From positions 1-45,423 of the forward strand of contig MWZA01000139.1 in assembly GCA_002050455.1 (NCBI GenBank): a DNA stretch of 45,423 nucleotides, written 5' to 3'. Shown here one piece after another: positions 16,930 to 25,087 of this stretch. The DNA comes from Acidobacteria bacterium 5-1. Lineage in GTDB: Bacteria; Acidobacteriota; Blastocatellia; Pyrinomonadales; Pyrinomonadaceae. Below the pieces are notes generated by a model. It was not told the DNA's origin, ran no database searches, and saw nothing but the letters and a program-made list of their open reading frames with translations. Both the position numbers and the translations under genes were made by a program. Position 1 is the stretch's first letter; each line of letters begins with the position of its first letter.

Positions 16930-17385
16930 ATGACAAATGATGATGTTATTTCGACACTTAACAATTTAATCGAAACTTGCAAAGACGGGCAGGACGGCTT
17001 TAAGGAATCTGCCGAAAGCGTAGAAAGAAGTGATTTAAAAAGCACTTTTTATGAGTTTTCACAACAACGGTCCCAATTTGTGGGCGAATTGCAATCTTTA
17101 GTGCGTGAATTTGGGGGCAACCCGGAAAATACGGGAAGTGTTTCAGGCAGTTTGCATCGCGGCTGGATAAATATTAAATCCGCTATCACCGGACAAGATG
17201 AATCATCAATCTTAAACGAAGCCGAACGCGGCGAAGATGCGGCAAAAAAAGCGTATAAAGATGCTTTAGAGCAAGCCTTGCCCGCTAATGTAAATGCAGT
17301 TGTCCAAAGACAAGCGGAAGCAGTTAATACTGCGCACGACAAAGTGAGAAATCTTCGGGATGCGGCAAATGCAGCAACGAATTAG
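16930..17385 (+). CDS. DUF2383 (PA2169-type) four-helix-bundle protein
   Basis: Small soluble helical protein of the ferritin-like DUF2383 family, often induced by stress; its molecular role is not established. The sequence has the family pattern: VISTLNNLIETCKDGQDGFKESAE, a middle helix with FYEFSQQRSQFVGELQSLVREFGG, the loop NPENTGSVSGSLHRGWINIKSA, and ILNEAERGEDAAKKAYKDAL near the end. At 151 residues it is of normal size. A strong AAGGGAGG ribosome site lies rather far (13 nt) from the ATG. It is monocistronic, with a sigma-54-like promoter in front and a clear terminator behind. Confidence 0.85.
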   Translation: MTNDDVISTLNNLIETCKDGQDGFKESAESVERSDLKSTFYEFSQQRSQFVGELQSLVREFGGNPENTGSVSGSLHRGWINIKSAITGQDESSILNEAERGEDAAKKAYKDALEQALPANVNAVVQRQAEAVNTAHDKVRNLRDAANAATN

Positions 17386-17410
17386 AGGTTTTGATTTTTC
17401 ATTTTAATCT

Positions 17411-17437
17411 AAAAAAGGAGCATTTTGCTCCTTTTTT
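17411..17437. terminator. Bidirectional rho-independent terminator
   Basis: AAAAAAGGAGC (17411-17421) and GCTCCTTTTTT (17427-17437) form a perfect 11-bp stem with loop ATTTT and runs of T on both strands. It separates the convergent DUF2383 and oppF genes. Confidence 0.92.
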
Positions 17438-17487
17438 ATTTAGCGCATCTTCATTTTCACAAAGCTGAAAACTGCAGAATAAACATT

Positions 17488-18552
17488 TCAGTTTCCAACC
17501 GCGCCCAAACCATTTTTTTCGTTTTCCTCAATATAAGGAAATTCTGAGTTTATCCGAATACATGCCGCAAAGTGATTTGGTTTTGTTTCGGCAAGCTGCG
17601 GTTCTTGTCTTTTACATTCTTCAATTGCGTATGGGCAGCGCGTATGAAAATTGCAGCCCGCAGGCGGATTTATCGGCGAAGGCACATCGCCGGTTAAAAT
17701 AATTCGCGTCCGTTTGGCTTCAATTTCCGGGTCAGGCACAGGAACGGCAGAAATCAAGGCTTTTGTATAAGGCATTAAAGGGTCGCTGTAGACTTCTTTG
17801 CCATCAGCAAGTTCAACAATTTTTCCGAGATACATTACGGCAACTCTGTCGGAAAGATGGCGCACGGCGCGTAAATCGTGCGAAATGAAAAGATAAGTTA
17901 AATGCTTTTCGGCTTGGAGTTTTTCCATCAAGTTCATAATCTGTGCTTGAATTGAAACGTCTAACGCCGAGATTGGTTCGTCTGCCACAATAAATTCCGG
18001 GTCAACCGCCAGAGCGCGCGCGATACCGATGCGTTGGCGTTGACCGCCGGAGAATTCGTGCGGATAGCGTTTGATAAAACGACGGCTCATCCCGACGGTT
18101 TCCATTAATTCCTGAACTTTTTCTTCAACACTTTCGCCATTTGCCAAACCAAACGTGCGAATCGGTTCGCCGATAATATTTCCAACCGTCATCCGCGGAT
18201 TTAAGGAAGCATACGGGTCTTGAAAAATCATCTGCAGATTTTTGCGTTCCTCGCGCATTCGGCTTGGTGAAAGATGTGCCAAATCTTTGCCTTGGTAAAA
18301 AACCTGTCCGCCGGTCGGTTCGGTCAAGCGCAAAATCGCCTTGCCCAAGGTTGATTTTCCGCAGCCGGATTCGCCGACAAGCCCCAGAGTTTCCCCCTTT
18401 TTTATGTCGAGCGAAATGCCGTCAACCGCTTTGACTACGCGCCGCACCGGACTTCCGCCCGTGATTTTGTCCAAAATCCCGCCGCCGCCCAAATCGAAAT
18501 GGACTTTTAGATTTTGAATTGAGATTAAATTATTTCCGTTTGTTTCTGCCAT
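17488..18552 (-). CDS. oppF: Oligopeptide/dipeptide ABC transporter ATP-binding protein (OppF/DppF)
   Basis: One of two ATPases driving peptide import. Walker [11 protein letters not shown]-loop [10 protein letters not shown], signature [15 protein letters not shown], Walker [10 protein letters not shown] and the H-loop in LFISHDL are intact. The C-terminal oligo_HPY region [20 protein letters not shown] and its later Cys residues match the four-Cys cluster that binds [4Fe-4S] in some OppD/DppD proteins. An N-terminal segment of ~20 residues ([18 protein letters not shown]) between strand 1 and the Walker A loop is typical of DppF. Its start overlaps the end of the Uma2 gene by 23 bases. It is the last gene of the opp cluster and ends before a terminator. 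Confidence 0.93.
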   Translation of the reverse strand: MAETNGNNLISIQNLKVHFDLGGGGILDKITGGSPVRRVVKAVDGISLDIKKGETLGLVGESGCGKSTLGKAILRLTEPTGGQVFYQGKDLAHLSPSRMREERKNLQMIFQDPYASLNPRMTVGNIIGEPIRTFGLANGESVEEKVQELMETVGMSRRFIKRYPHEFSGGQRQRIGIARALAVDPEFIVADEPISALDVSIQAQIMNLMEKLQAEKHLTYLFISHDLRAVRHLSDRVAVMYLGKIVELADGKEVYSDPLMPYTKALISAVPVPDPEIEAKRTRIILTGDVPSPINPPAGCNFHTRCPYAIEECKRQEPQLAETKPNHFAACIRINSEFPYIEENEKNGLGAVGN

Positions 18553-19198
18553 TTTGTTTTTCCAATTCAGCTAATTTCTGCGCCATTTCTTCCATTGTCA
18601 TTAAAAATTCACCTGCTTCGGGATTAAACAAGCGTAAAGTTTCGCCCGTGTTCACTAACTCCAGATTTAACACCGGACTAAACACTCTATTTTGTTCCGT
18701 TTCGATGCTTACAAACTGATAATTTTTCGAATGAAAAGCAATGAACGGACTGGGTAAATACTTGTATTCGGGGTCGAAAATGTAATACTCCTTGACACCC
18801 AAACTTTCATATAAATCGTATTTCTTTTCCAAGTCTTCGCGCCACGTCGAACCGGAAGCGATTTCGATAATTAGCGACGGTACAACCTGTTCTTCCCAGA
18901 GTTTATAAATCCGACGCGGTTGTTTATCAACGCCGAACAAAACCATTACGTCCGGCGCAACAAACTTTCGCGGATTACCTTTTTGATAATAAAACATTAA
19001 ATCGCCCGAAACGTGAACGTCTTTTTGAGAAGTAAAAAAAAGATGTAAAACTTGCGCCAAATGACTAATCAACCAAAAATGTAATTCGGATTCAGGCATA
19101 TAATTTTCAACGGTTGACGGATAATAAATTTCTTCATCGTCCAAAACCGTCGGCGGATAATCTTTCTGTGTTGTAATTGTTGAAACATTAACGCTCAT
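18530..19198 (-). CDS. Uma2-family (DUF820) PD-(D/E)XK nuclease-like protein inside the opp operon
   Basis: Uma2 proteins have a restriction-endonuclease fold and are widespread in multicellular or large-genome bacteria; their role is unknown. Seen here: FVAPDVMVLFGVDKQPRRIYKLWEEQVVPSLIIEIASGST (PD, then E with a hydrophobic strand), REDLEKKYDLYESLGVKEYYIFDP and a coiled Lys/Glu-rich tail (MEEMAQKLAELEKQ). I chose ATG 19198 (MSVNVSTITTQ) with GAGAG upstream; the frame is open to 19246. It overlaps oppD by 11 bases and oppF by 23, so it is likely translated with them. A separate transfer into the operon is inferred, since opp operons normally lack it. Confidence 0.85.
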   Translation of the reverse strand: MSVNVSTITTQKDYPPTVLDDEEIYYPSTVENYMPESELHFWLISHLAQVLHLFFTSQKDVHVSGDLMFYYQKGNPRKFVAPDVMVLFGVDKQPRRIYKLWEEQVVPSLIIEIASGSTWREDLEKKYDLYESLGVKEYYIFDPEYKYLPSPFIAFHSKNYQFVSIETEQNRVFSPVLNLELVNTGETLRLFNPEAGEFLMTMEEMAQKLAELEKQNGRNKRK

Positions 19199-20216
19199 TT
19201 TTGTTCTCTCTTTCGGCAACCGATTCGGCATAAACTTCCTTGGCAAAGTGGCACAGCGAATAATGATTTTCGTTTATCTGCACAAACGGCGGAAATTCCT
19301 GTACGCAAATTTCCTGCGCCCGCTCGCAACGCTCGGCAAACGGACAGCCCGGCGGCAGATGCGCGACATCCGGCGGAAGTCCCGGAATCTGATAAAGTTC
19401 CGTTCCTTCTTCGTGCGCCGGATCGGGAACGCTTTTCAGCAAACCTTTGGTGTATGGATTGGCGGGCGTAGCGAAAAGTTCCGCTGTCGGCGCGGTTTCA
19501 AAAACTTTGCCCGCATACATCACGATAATTTTTTCGGTCATTCCCGCGACAACGCCTAAATCATGCGTAATCAAAATGACGCTTGCGCCGAATTCCGCTT
19601 TTAGATTTTTGATAAGTTCGAGAATCTGCGCCTGAATCGTAACGTCCAATGCGGTTGTTGGTTCATCGGCAATTAAAAGTTCAGGTTGACACGACAAAGC
19701 CATCGCAATCATTACGCGCTGACGCATTCCGCCGGAAAATTCGTGCGGATAACCGTTAATCCGACTTTCCGCGTCGGGAATGCCGACGGTTTTCAGCATT
19801 TTTATCGCGTGTTGATAGGCTTGCTCTTTCGTGTGTCCGAGATGAAGCTGCGTAACTTCCATTAATTGCGACGAAATTTTCAAAAACGGATTTAAGGAAG
19901 TCATCGGGTCTTGAAAAATCATCGCAATCCGTTTGCCGCGAATCTTCCGCACGTCTTCGATTGAAAGTTTGCGAATGTCAATGCCGTTAAAGATAATATC
20001 GCCGTTGACAATCTTTCCCGGCGGTTCGGGAATCAAGCGCATAATCGAAAGATTCGTAACCGATTTGCCGCTTCCTGATTCACCGACGACGCCGATGGTT
20101 TCGCCTTTTTTCAGTTCAAACGAAATGCCGTCAACCGCTTTGACCACGCCGTCTTCCGTCTGAAAATAAGTTTTTAAATCTTTGACCGATAAAATTGTGC
20201 CGTTTTGTTCGTTCAT
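19188..20216 (-). CDS. oppD: Oligopeptide/dipeptide ABC transporter ATP-binding protein (OppD/DppD)
   Basis: First ATPase of the peptide importer. Walker A GESGSGKSV, Q-loop FQDPMTSLNP, signature FSGGMRQRVMIAMAL, Walker B LLIADEPTT and the H-loop LITHDLGVV are all present. The C-terminal domain has LPPGCPFAERC, then C in EIC and SLC, the four-Cys pattern reported to hold a [4Fe-4S] cluster in related proteins. It overlaps the Uma2 gene at its end and begins at an ATGA overlap with a small candidate frame that follows oppC. Confidence 0.94.
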   Translation of the reverse strand: MNEQNGTILSVKDLKTYFQTEDGVVKAVDGISFELKKGETIGVVGESGSGKSVTNLSIMRLIPEPPGKIVNGDIIFNGIDIRKLSIEDVRKIRGKRIAMIFQDPMTSLNPFLKISSQLMEVTQLHLGHTKEQAYQHAIKMLKTVGIPDAESRINGYPHEFSGGMRQRVMIAMALSCQPELLIADEPTTALDVTIQAQILELIKNLKAEFGASVILITHDLGVVAGMTEKIIVMYAGKVFETAPTAELFATPANPYTKGLLKSVPDPAHEEGTELYQIPGLPPDVAHLPPGCPFAERCERAQEICVQEFPPFVQINENHYSLCHFAKEVYAESVAERENKNER

Positions 20217-20287
20217 TTATTTTCTTGTAACCAATTTTCAAATTCCATTAAAAGTTCAAATCGGAAATGGAACTTATCATTTTTCAA
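20213..20287 (-). CDS. Candidate 24-residue ORF between oppC and oppD (uncertain)
   Basis: A frame starting at TTG 20287, just after the oppC stop, reads KNDKFHFRFELLMEFENW and ends with TGA overlapping the oppD ATG by four bases. A shorter form starts at ATG 20245 (MEFENWLQENK). The composition is protein-like and amphipathic. It could be a small translated coupler peptide, a gene remnant, or chance. No clear ribosome site. Confidence 0.25.
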   Translation of the reverse strand: MKNDKFHFRFELLMEFENWLQENK

Positions 20288-20288
20288 A

Positions 20289-21353
20289 CTAAAATTTGCG
20301 TGTCTGCGGGTCGAGCGCGTCGCGCAAACCGTCGCCTAAAAAATTTAATGAAAATAAGGTTAAAGCCATCGTTACGCCCGGAAAAATCAATTGCCACGGA
20401 TAGACGGCGATGTTTTTAATGCCGTCTGCCGCCAAACTTCCCCACGATGCGTAAGGTGCCTGTACGCCGATTCCCAAGAATGACAGAAAGGCTTCGGTGA
20501 GCATCACGCTCGGCACGGTTAAGGTGGCATAAACAATCACGGGACCGAGCGCGTTCGGAACGAGATGTTTGAAGATGATTCCGAATGTGGAAACGCCGGT
20601 CGCCCGCGCCGCCATAACGAATTCCTGATTTTTTAAGCTAAGAATTTGCCCGCGCACGACCCGCGCCATCGTCAGCCACGACACCAAACCGAGCGCGAAA
20701 AACAGCAAAAATATCTGGTTTAAGCCTTGGTTGCCCGCCCCGCCAAACTTTTCTGACAGCCACGCAATCCAGCCCGGCGTGTTCGGTCCGCCGAAAACCG
20801 AAAGCAGAACAATAACCACCAGAATATACGGAATGGCATAAATAATATCTACAATCCGCATCATTAAATTGTCAATTTTGCCGCCCAAGTAGCCGGCGAT
20901 TGCGCCGTAACTTACACCGACAATCAAGGAAACAATTGTCGAAATAACACCGACCATCAAGGAAATTCGCCCACCCTGCAAAACTCTGGCAAGCAGGTCG
21001 CGCCCGGCTTCGTCAGTTCCCATCGGATGCTCCCAACTCGGCGGAAAAGAACTGACGAGTTCGCCGTTGCCGACATCGGACGGAATGTAGTCAGCCGTAA
21101 ATCCGGTCGTCCAACGAATAATCGCCGGTCCGATGCTGACGGCAATGACCATAATCACCATCACAATCAAACCGAAAACGGCTAGTTTATTTTTCAAAAG
21201 ACGTTTCCAAGCGTCCTTCCAAAGCGATGTTCCTTTTACTATTTCTACATTTTCTGCCATAACTTTTAATTTTCTGCGTCGTTTTCCGTCGCTGTATTTC
21301 ACAAAAATGTCGCTTGCCGTTATTTTCAAATCGGGCAATTTTTTCGATTTCAC
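20289..21353 (-). CDS. oppC: Peptide ABC transporter permease (OppC/DppC)
   Basis: Inner-membrane permease. After an N-terminal cytoplasmic stretch of ~60 residues comes the OppC hallmark SLWKDAWKRLLKNKLAVFGL and a first helix, a periplasmic segment with HPMGTDEAGRDLLARVLQGGRISL, and the permease domain with the EAA loop MAARATGVSTFGIIFKHLVPN; six membrane helices are expected. I use the GTG at 21353, preceded by AAGGTG; a later ATG at 21260 (MAENVEIVKG) has no ribosome site but would give the more usual length. It follows oppB by 33 bp. Confidence 0.93.
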   Translation of the reverse strand: MKSKKLPDLKITASDIFVKYSDGKRRRKLKVMAENVEIVKGTSLWKDAWKRLLKNKLAVFGLIVMVIMVIAVSIGPAIIRWTTGFTADYIPSDVGNGELVSSFPPSWEHPMGTDEAGRDLLARVLQGGRISLMVGVISTIVSLIVGVSYGAIAGYLGGKIDNLMMRIVDIIYAIPYILVVIVLLSVFGGPNTPGWIAWLSEKFGGAGNQGLNQIFLLFFALGLVSWLTMARVVRGQILSLKNQEFVMAARATGVSTFGIIFKHLVPNALGPVIVYATLTVPSVMLTEAFLSFLGIGVQAPYASWGSLAADGIKNIAVYPWQLIFPGVTMALTLFSLNFLGDGLRDALDPQTRKF

Positions 21354-21386
21354 TATCTGATCACCTTCAAAAATTTTGCCGACTGC

Positions 21387-22304
21387 TTACTCGTATCTGA
21401 TGCGCGGGTCTAAAAATCCGTAGGAAATATCAACCGCCAGATTAAAAATCATAATCAAAATCGAAAGAAACGCGACAATGCCCAAAATCAGCGGCTCGTC
21501 GCGGTTGAGAACCGCTTGGATAAAGATATTGCCCAAGCCAGGAATGGCAAACACCTTTTCGACGACTACCGTTCCCGCCAATAGCGAAGCCAGCGCGGGA
21601 CCTGTAAATGAAACGACCGGAACAATTCCGCCGCGCAAAGCATGTTTAAGTAAAACCTTCCATTCGGCTAAACCTTTCGCCCGCGCCGTGCGGATGTAAT
21701 CCGAGCGCATCACTTCAAGCATTCCCGCCCGCGTCAAACGCGCGATATACGCCGCATAAATCATTGACAGCGTAATAACCGGCAACACCAACGCCATCAA
21801 TCCGCCCCAACGCGCCGGCGGAAAAATAAACAGCCACAAGGAAAACACCAGCACCAGAATCGGACCCAGCACGAAGTTCGGCACGGACAAACCCAACATC
21901 GCTAAAGCCATCGAGCCGTAATCGAATGCCGAATTTTGCTTGAGCGCGGCAACGATTCCGGCGGTTAATCCGAGAATTAGAGCGAGAATATACGCCAGAA
22001 GTCCGATGGTTGCCGAATACGGAAAATGCCGTTTGATAATCTCGTTGACCGACTGCCCTTGATATTTGAGCGAATCACCGAAATCGAGCCGCAGGATATT
22101 TCCCATCATCAAACCGTATTGCTGATACCAAGGCTTATCCAAACCGTATTTTTTCTTGATGTTGGCTTCGATTGCCGGAGGAAGTTTCTTTTCCGACGAA
22201 TAAAAACTGCCGGGTGCGGCGCGAATTAGAACCCAAGTCAGAGTTACAACCAGCAACGCCATCGGAATTACCAACAACAATCTACGAATAATGAAACTTA
22301 ACAT
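21387..22304 (-). CDS. oppB: Peptide ABC transporter permease (OppB/DppB)
   Basis: Inner-membrane permease paired with OppC. Typical start MLSFIIRRLLLVIPMALLVVTLTWVLIRAAPG, then GLDKPWYQQYGLMMGNILRLDFGDSLKYQGQSV, and the EAA loop DYIRTARAKGLAEWKVLLKHALRGGIVPVV, ending RDEPLILGIVAFLSILIMIFNLAVDISYGFLDPRIRYE, the canonical OppB C-terminus. Six helices. Separated from the preceding coiled-coil gene by a heptad repeat. Confidence 0.95.
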   Translation of the reverse strand: MLSFIIRRLLLVIPMALLVVTLTWVLIRAAPGSFYSSEKKLPPAIEANIKKKYGLDKPWYQQYGLMMGNILRLDFGDSLKYQGQSVNEIIKRHFPYSATIGLLAYILALILGLTAGIVAALKQNSAFDYGSMALAMLGLSVPNFVLGPILVLVFSLWLFIFPPARWGGLMALVLPVITLSMIYAAYIARLTRAGMLEVMRSDYIRTARAKGLAEWKVLLKHALRGGIVPVVSFTGPALASLLAGTVVVEKVFAIPGLGNIFIQAVLNRDEPLILGIVAFLSILIMIFNLAVDISYGFLDPRIRYE

Positions 22305-22310
22305 ATAATT

Positions 22311-22371
22311 AGTGGTCAGTAGTCAGTGGTTGGTGGTCAGTTTTTCGTGGACCGACGACCAGCGACCGCTT
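22311..22371. repeat. Heptad-phased inverted repeat before oppB
   Basis: AGTGGTC/AGTAGTC units (22311-22340) oppose CGTGGAC/CGACGAC/CAGCGAC units (22346-22368). It touches the end of the coiled-coil gene and lies within the opp operon. Confidence 0.7.
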
Positions 22372-22699
22372 ATTGTTTTTTCTCAGAATCTCCGTTTTGG
22401 CTGCCGAAAAACTTCTCCGCCATAAAAATTACCGCATTTAAACGTTCATCGGTTTCCTTTTGAGCATCAGCCAACGCATCAACTTTATCAGCTAATCCAT
22501 CAACTTTATCAGCTAATTTATCAACGGTTTCATTAGTTTTCGTTTGCGCGTTGTAAAGATTGACGGCGGCTCTTTCCAAAACACTGACACGCTTTTCAGC
22601 TTCTTTGTTTGTTTCTTGAAGTAACTGCAAATCAGCATAAAACTGCGCCTGATTTTGCAAAATAATTTCAATCGTTTTATTTATTTTCTCTTCGTCCAT
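22370..22699 (-). CDS. Small coiled-coil protein in the opp operon
   Basis: A 109-residue, highly charged helical protein with no recognised family. The middle shows a 7-residue repeat (KLADKVDGLADKVDALAD) whose DNA repeats in 21-nt units at plus ~22478-22520, giving a clear leucine/valine heptad coiled coil. There is no signal peptide or strong membrane helix. It starts 3 nt after oppA and precedes oppB. It may be a cytoplasmic oligomeric accessory; no function can be assigned. Confidence 0.6.
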   Translation of the reverse strand: MDEEKINKTIEIILQNQAQFYADLQLLQETNKEAEKRVSVLERAAVNLYNAQTKTNETVDKLADKVDGLADKVDALADAQKETDERLNAVIFMAEKFFGSQNGDSEKKQ

Positions 22700-22702
22700 A
22701 TT

Positions 22703-24898
22703 TTATTCAGCCTTTGCCGTATTCTGTTTTTGCGCTTCTTGCGATTGTTTGAAATCTTCCTGCGTTTTCGTCAAGCGGCTGATTTGCTGTTCGACCCACG
22801 GATCTTCAATCTTCATAATATTTTTGACATCTGTGTCCCACTTGTTCGGATCGTGTTCGATGTAGACGAATTTCCAGGGATGAAGCGTTCCCGGATTCGG
22901 ATAAAAACCTTTGACATAAGGCTTTTTAATCCAATTCGTTTCGGCGGTCAAAAACGGAATAACCGGTTGGTCGCGGATCATAAAAAATTCCGCCGCCGCC
23001 AACATTTCAAACCGCTTCGTCGGGTCGAGTTCCTTATTGGCACTGTCAAGCATTTTATCGTATTCGGGCTTGTGCCAGCCGGTCGAACTGTCGTTATTTT
23101 TACCGTAGAAAAGATTCAAAAACGTGAACGGGTCAATGTAATCGCCAACCCAGCCGGCGCGTCCGAAGCCTTTGTAATCAACTTCTTTACGAACCTTTAA
23201 AAAGGTTTTCCATTCTTGATTATTGAGCGGAAGAGTCAGCCCCAAATTCTGTTTCCATTGCGCCTGAATAAATTCGGCAACCGCTTTGTTGCTTTCCGAA
23301 GTGTTGTAAAGAATATTGACTTCTTCAACCGGAAAATAACCTTTAACGGATTTGTCGGTTTCAATGATGCAGCGTCCGTCCGGTTTTTTCTCGCGGATTT
23401 TGTAACCGGCTTCTTCAAACAACCCGCACGCCCGTTTCGCATTAAAAGTCTGCGCCTGCCATTCTTCCCGCGTGATTCCTTCCTTTTTCAACAGTTCGTC
23501 ATAAACCCTCTCACGAACCTCTTCGTATTTCGGAAACGCTCCGTCGGGCGTAAAATTAATCAGCGGAAGCGAAGCGGATTTACGAAACGTAATCAGTGCT
23601 TCGCGGTTGACTGCCAGACTAAACGCGCGGCGAATTTCCACGTCGTCCATCGGCGGTTTATTGACGGCAATCGTGTAATATTCGATGGAAACTTCGGGGA
23701 AATTCAGATACTCGTCTTTATATTGTTTAACTATATCCTTCCAACCCGCCGGAACGGTATGATTATAAGTCGCGTCAATCGCGCCGGATTTATAAAGATT
23801 CATCATCGTCGTCGCTTCTTCCAACGGATAAAACTCGATGCGTTCGAGCCGCACGTTTGCCGCGTCCCAATAATTCGGATTTTTTACGGCGATAACTTCA
23901 TCATAAGGATTGTGCGCGGCGAGTTCGAAAGCACCGCTGGTAACGATATTTTCCGGTTTCGTCCAGTCTTTACCAAATTTTTCGATTGTTCCCTGATGAA
24001 CAACGCGGAAAAACTGATGTCCGAGCAGACCGATAAAAAACGGGGCGGGCTGAATCAGTTTCATCCGAAAAGTATAATCGTTAATTGCTTCAACGCCGAT
24101 GTCTTCGCCTTTTATCGGCACTAATTCACCGCTCTCGACTGCAGCTTTTATTTTGGGATTTTTCTCGAAAAGTGCTTTTTGGCTTTTCTCATCGGCGGGA
24201 ACCGTCAGGCGTTCCGGTTCGTTGATGTATTTGTGAAATTCGGTTTCCGCAACGGTAGTGTCGCCGGATTCGGCGATTTCTTCGGTTTCCAGAGGCTTTT
24301 CAACCGGAACGCCCGGTTCAATCGTGCGCGTGGCACTTTTTTCGGCTTCGGGCGCGGCTCCCTTGCTTTCCGTATTAACGTCTTTTTCCAAAACAAATGT
24401 GCCGTCCGGTTTTTTGACAAATAATTTACCGGAATTGTAGGCTTCGCCGTATTTAATGTAATAAGCCAGATAAGCGTTCTGCGCGGCAAGTTCAGGCGAA
24501 AGACCGCGGCGGAAGGTATAAACAAAATCCTTTGCGGTAATCGGTTCGCCGTTTGAAAAAGTCGCACCTTTTCGCAGATAAAAAGTATATTCCGTTCCGT
24601 CTTTGCTCGGCTCCCAACTTTCGGCAAGTGACGGAATCGGCTCCATTGTTTTCGGGTGATATTCGACCAAACTGTCGTAAAAAGCCATCAGGACGCGGGC
24701 TTCGGGCTGTCCGGTCGGAACTTGCGGGTCGAGCGATTCCGGTTCGCTGCCGGAAACATAACGCAATACCTGTCCTTCGGGTGCTTTTGTCCGCCCGAAA
24801 TATTTGCTTGTCGCTTGTGTCGAGCAACTTGCCAAAAATGAAGACAGAATGATTAAGCCTAAAACAACTCGTAATTGTTTAAAACTGATTTGCGCCAT
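22703..24898 (-). CDS. oppA: Oligopeptide ABC transporter substrate-binding lipoprotein (SBP_bac_5)
   Basis: Captures peptides outside the membrane and delivers them to OppBC. Lipobox FLASC with Cys25; then SEPESLDPQVPTGQPEARVLMAFYDSLVEY and PSLAESWEPSKDGTEYTFYLRKGATFSNGEPITAKDFVYTFRRGL, the family signature. Residues ~165-265 are an extra low-complexity, acidic insert (PEAEKSATRTIEPGVPVEKP and onward) before GVEAINDYTFRMKL. With 731 residues it is ~180 longer than usual OppA. A strong AAGGAGCG ribosome site precedes the ATG. A heptad-free 190-bp gap separates it from a second such protein upstream. A short peptide substrate is inferred. Confidence 0.9.
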   Translation of the reverse strand: MAQISFKQLRVVLGLIILSSFLASCSTQATSKYFGRTKAPEGQVLRYVSGSEPESLDPQVPTGQPEARVLMAFYDSLVEYHPKTMEPIPSLAESWEPSKDGTEYTFYLRKGATFSNGEPITAKDFVYTFRRGLSPELAAQNAYLAYYIKYGEAYNSGKLFVKKPDGTFVLEKDVNTESKGAAPEAEKSATRTIEPGVPVEKPLETEEIAESGDTTVAETEFHKYINEPERLTVPADEKSQKALFEKNPKIKAAVESGELVPIKGEDIGVEAINDYTFRMKLIQPAPFFIGLLGHQFFRVVHQGTIEKFGKDWTKPENIVTSGAFELAAHNPYDEVIAVKNPNYWDAANVRLERIEFYPLEEATTMMNLYKSGAIDATYNHTVPAGWKDIVKQYKDEYLNFPEVSIEYYTIAVNKPPMDDVEIRRAFSLAVNREALITFRKSASLPLINFTPDGAFPKYEEVRERVYDELLKKEGITREEWQAQTFNAKRACGLFEEAGYKIREKKPDGRCIIETDKSVKGYFPVEEVNILYNTSESNKAVAEFIQAQWKQNLGLTLPLNNQEWKTFLKVRKEVDYKGFGRAGWVGDYIDPFTFLNLFYGKNNDSSTGWHKPEYDKMLDSANKELDPTKRFEMLAAAEFFMIRDQPVIPFLTAETNWIKKPYVKGFYPNPGTLHPWKFVYIEHDPNKWDTDVKNIMKIEDPWVEQQISRLTKTQEDFKQSQEAQKQNTAKAE

Positions 24899-25045
24899 AA
24901 TTTTACGCTCCTTGTCGGTAATGTAAATTTTAGAAAACCCGCCGAAACAGGTTTAGGAGAGAAACGGAAAAAACTTCTTGAATACGCCCTTAACTTATCA
25001 TGTTTCCGGAAATTCGGGCAAGATTAAACTTTCCTGATAAATGAA

Positions 25046-25070
25046 AAATCCTTTTTAAAACAACGGATTT
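25046..25070 (-). terminator. Weak hairpin after the second binding-protein gene
   Basis: On the minus strand AAATCC (25070-25065) can pair with GGATTT (25051-25046) followed by TTCATTTAT, just after the stop of the upstream gene. A 6-bp stem only, so a weak candidate. Confidence 0.3.
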
Positions 25071-25087
25071 CCGGCAATTTTCAATTT

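Noticed and set aside
23216-24124. Long plus-strand open frame opposite oppA
   Set aside because: It lies wholly antisense to a clear SBP gene and is rich in Phe, Arg and Ile without any family motif; codon bias of the real gene leaves the opposite frame open.
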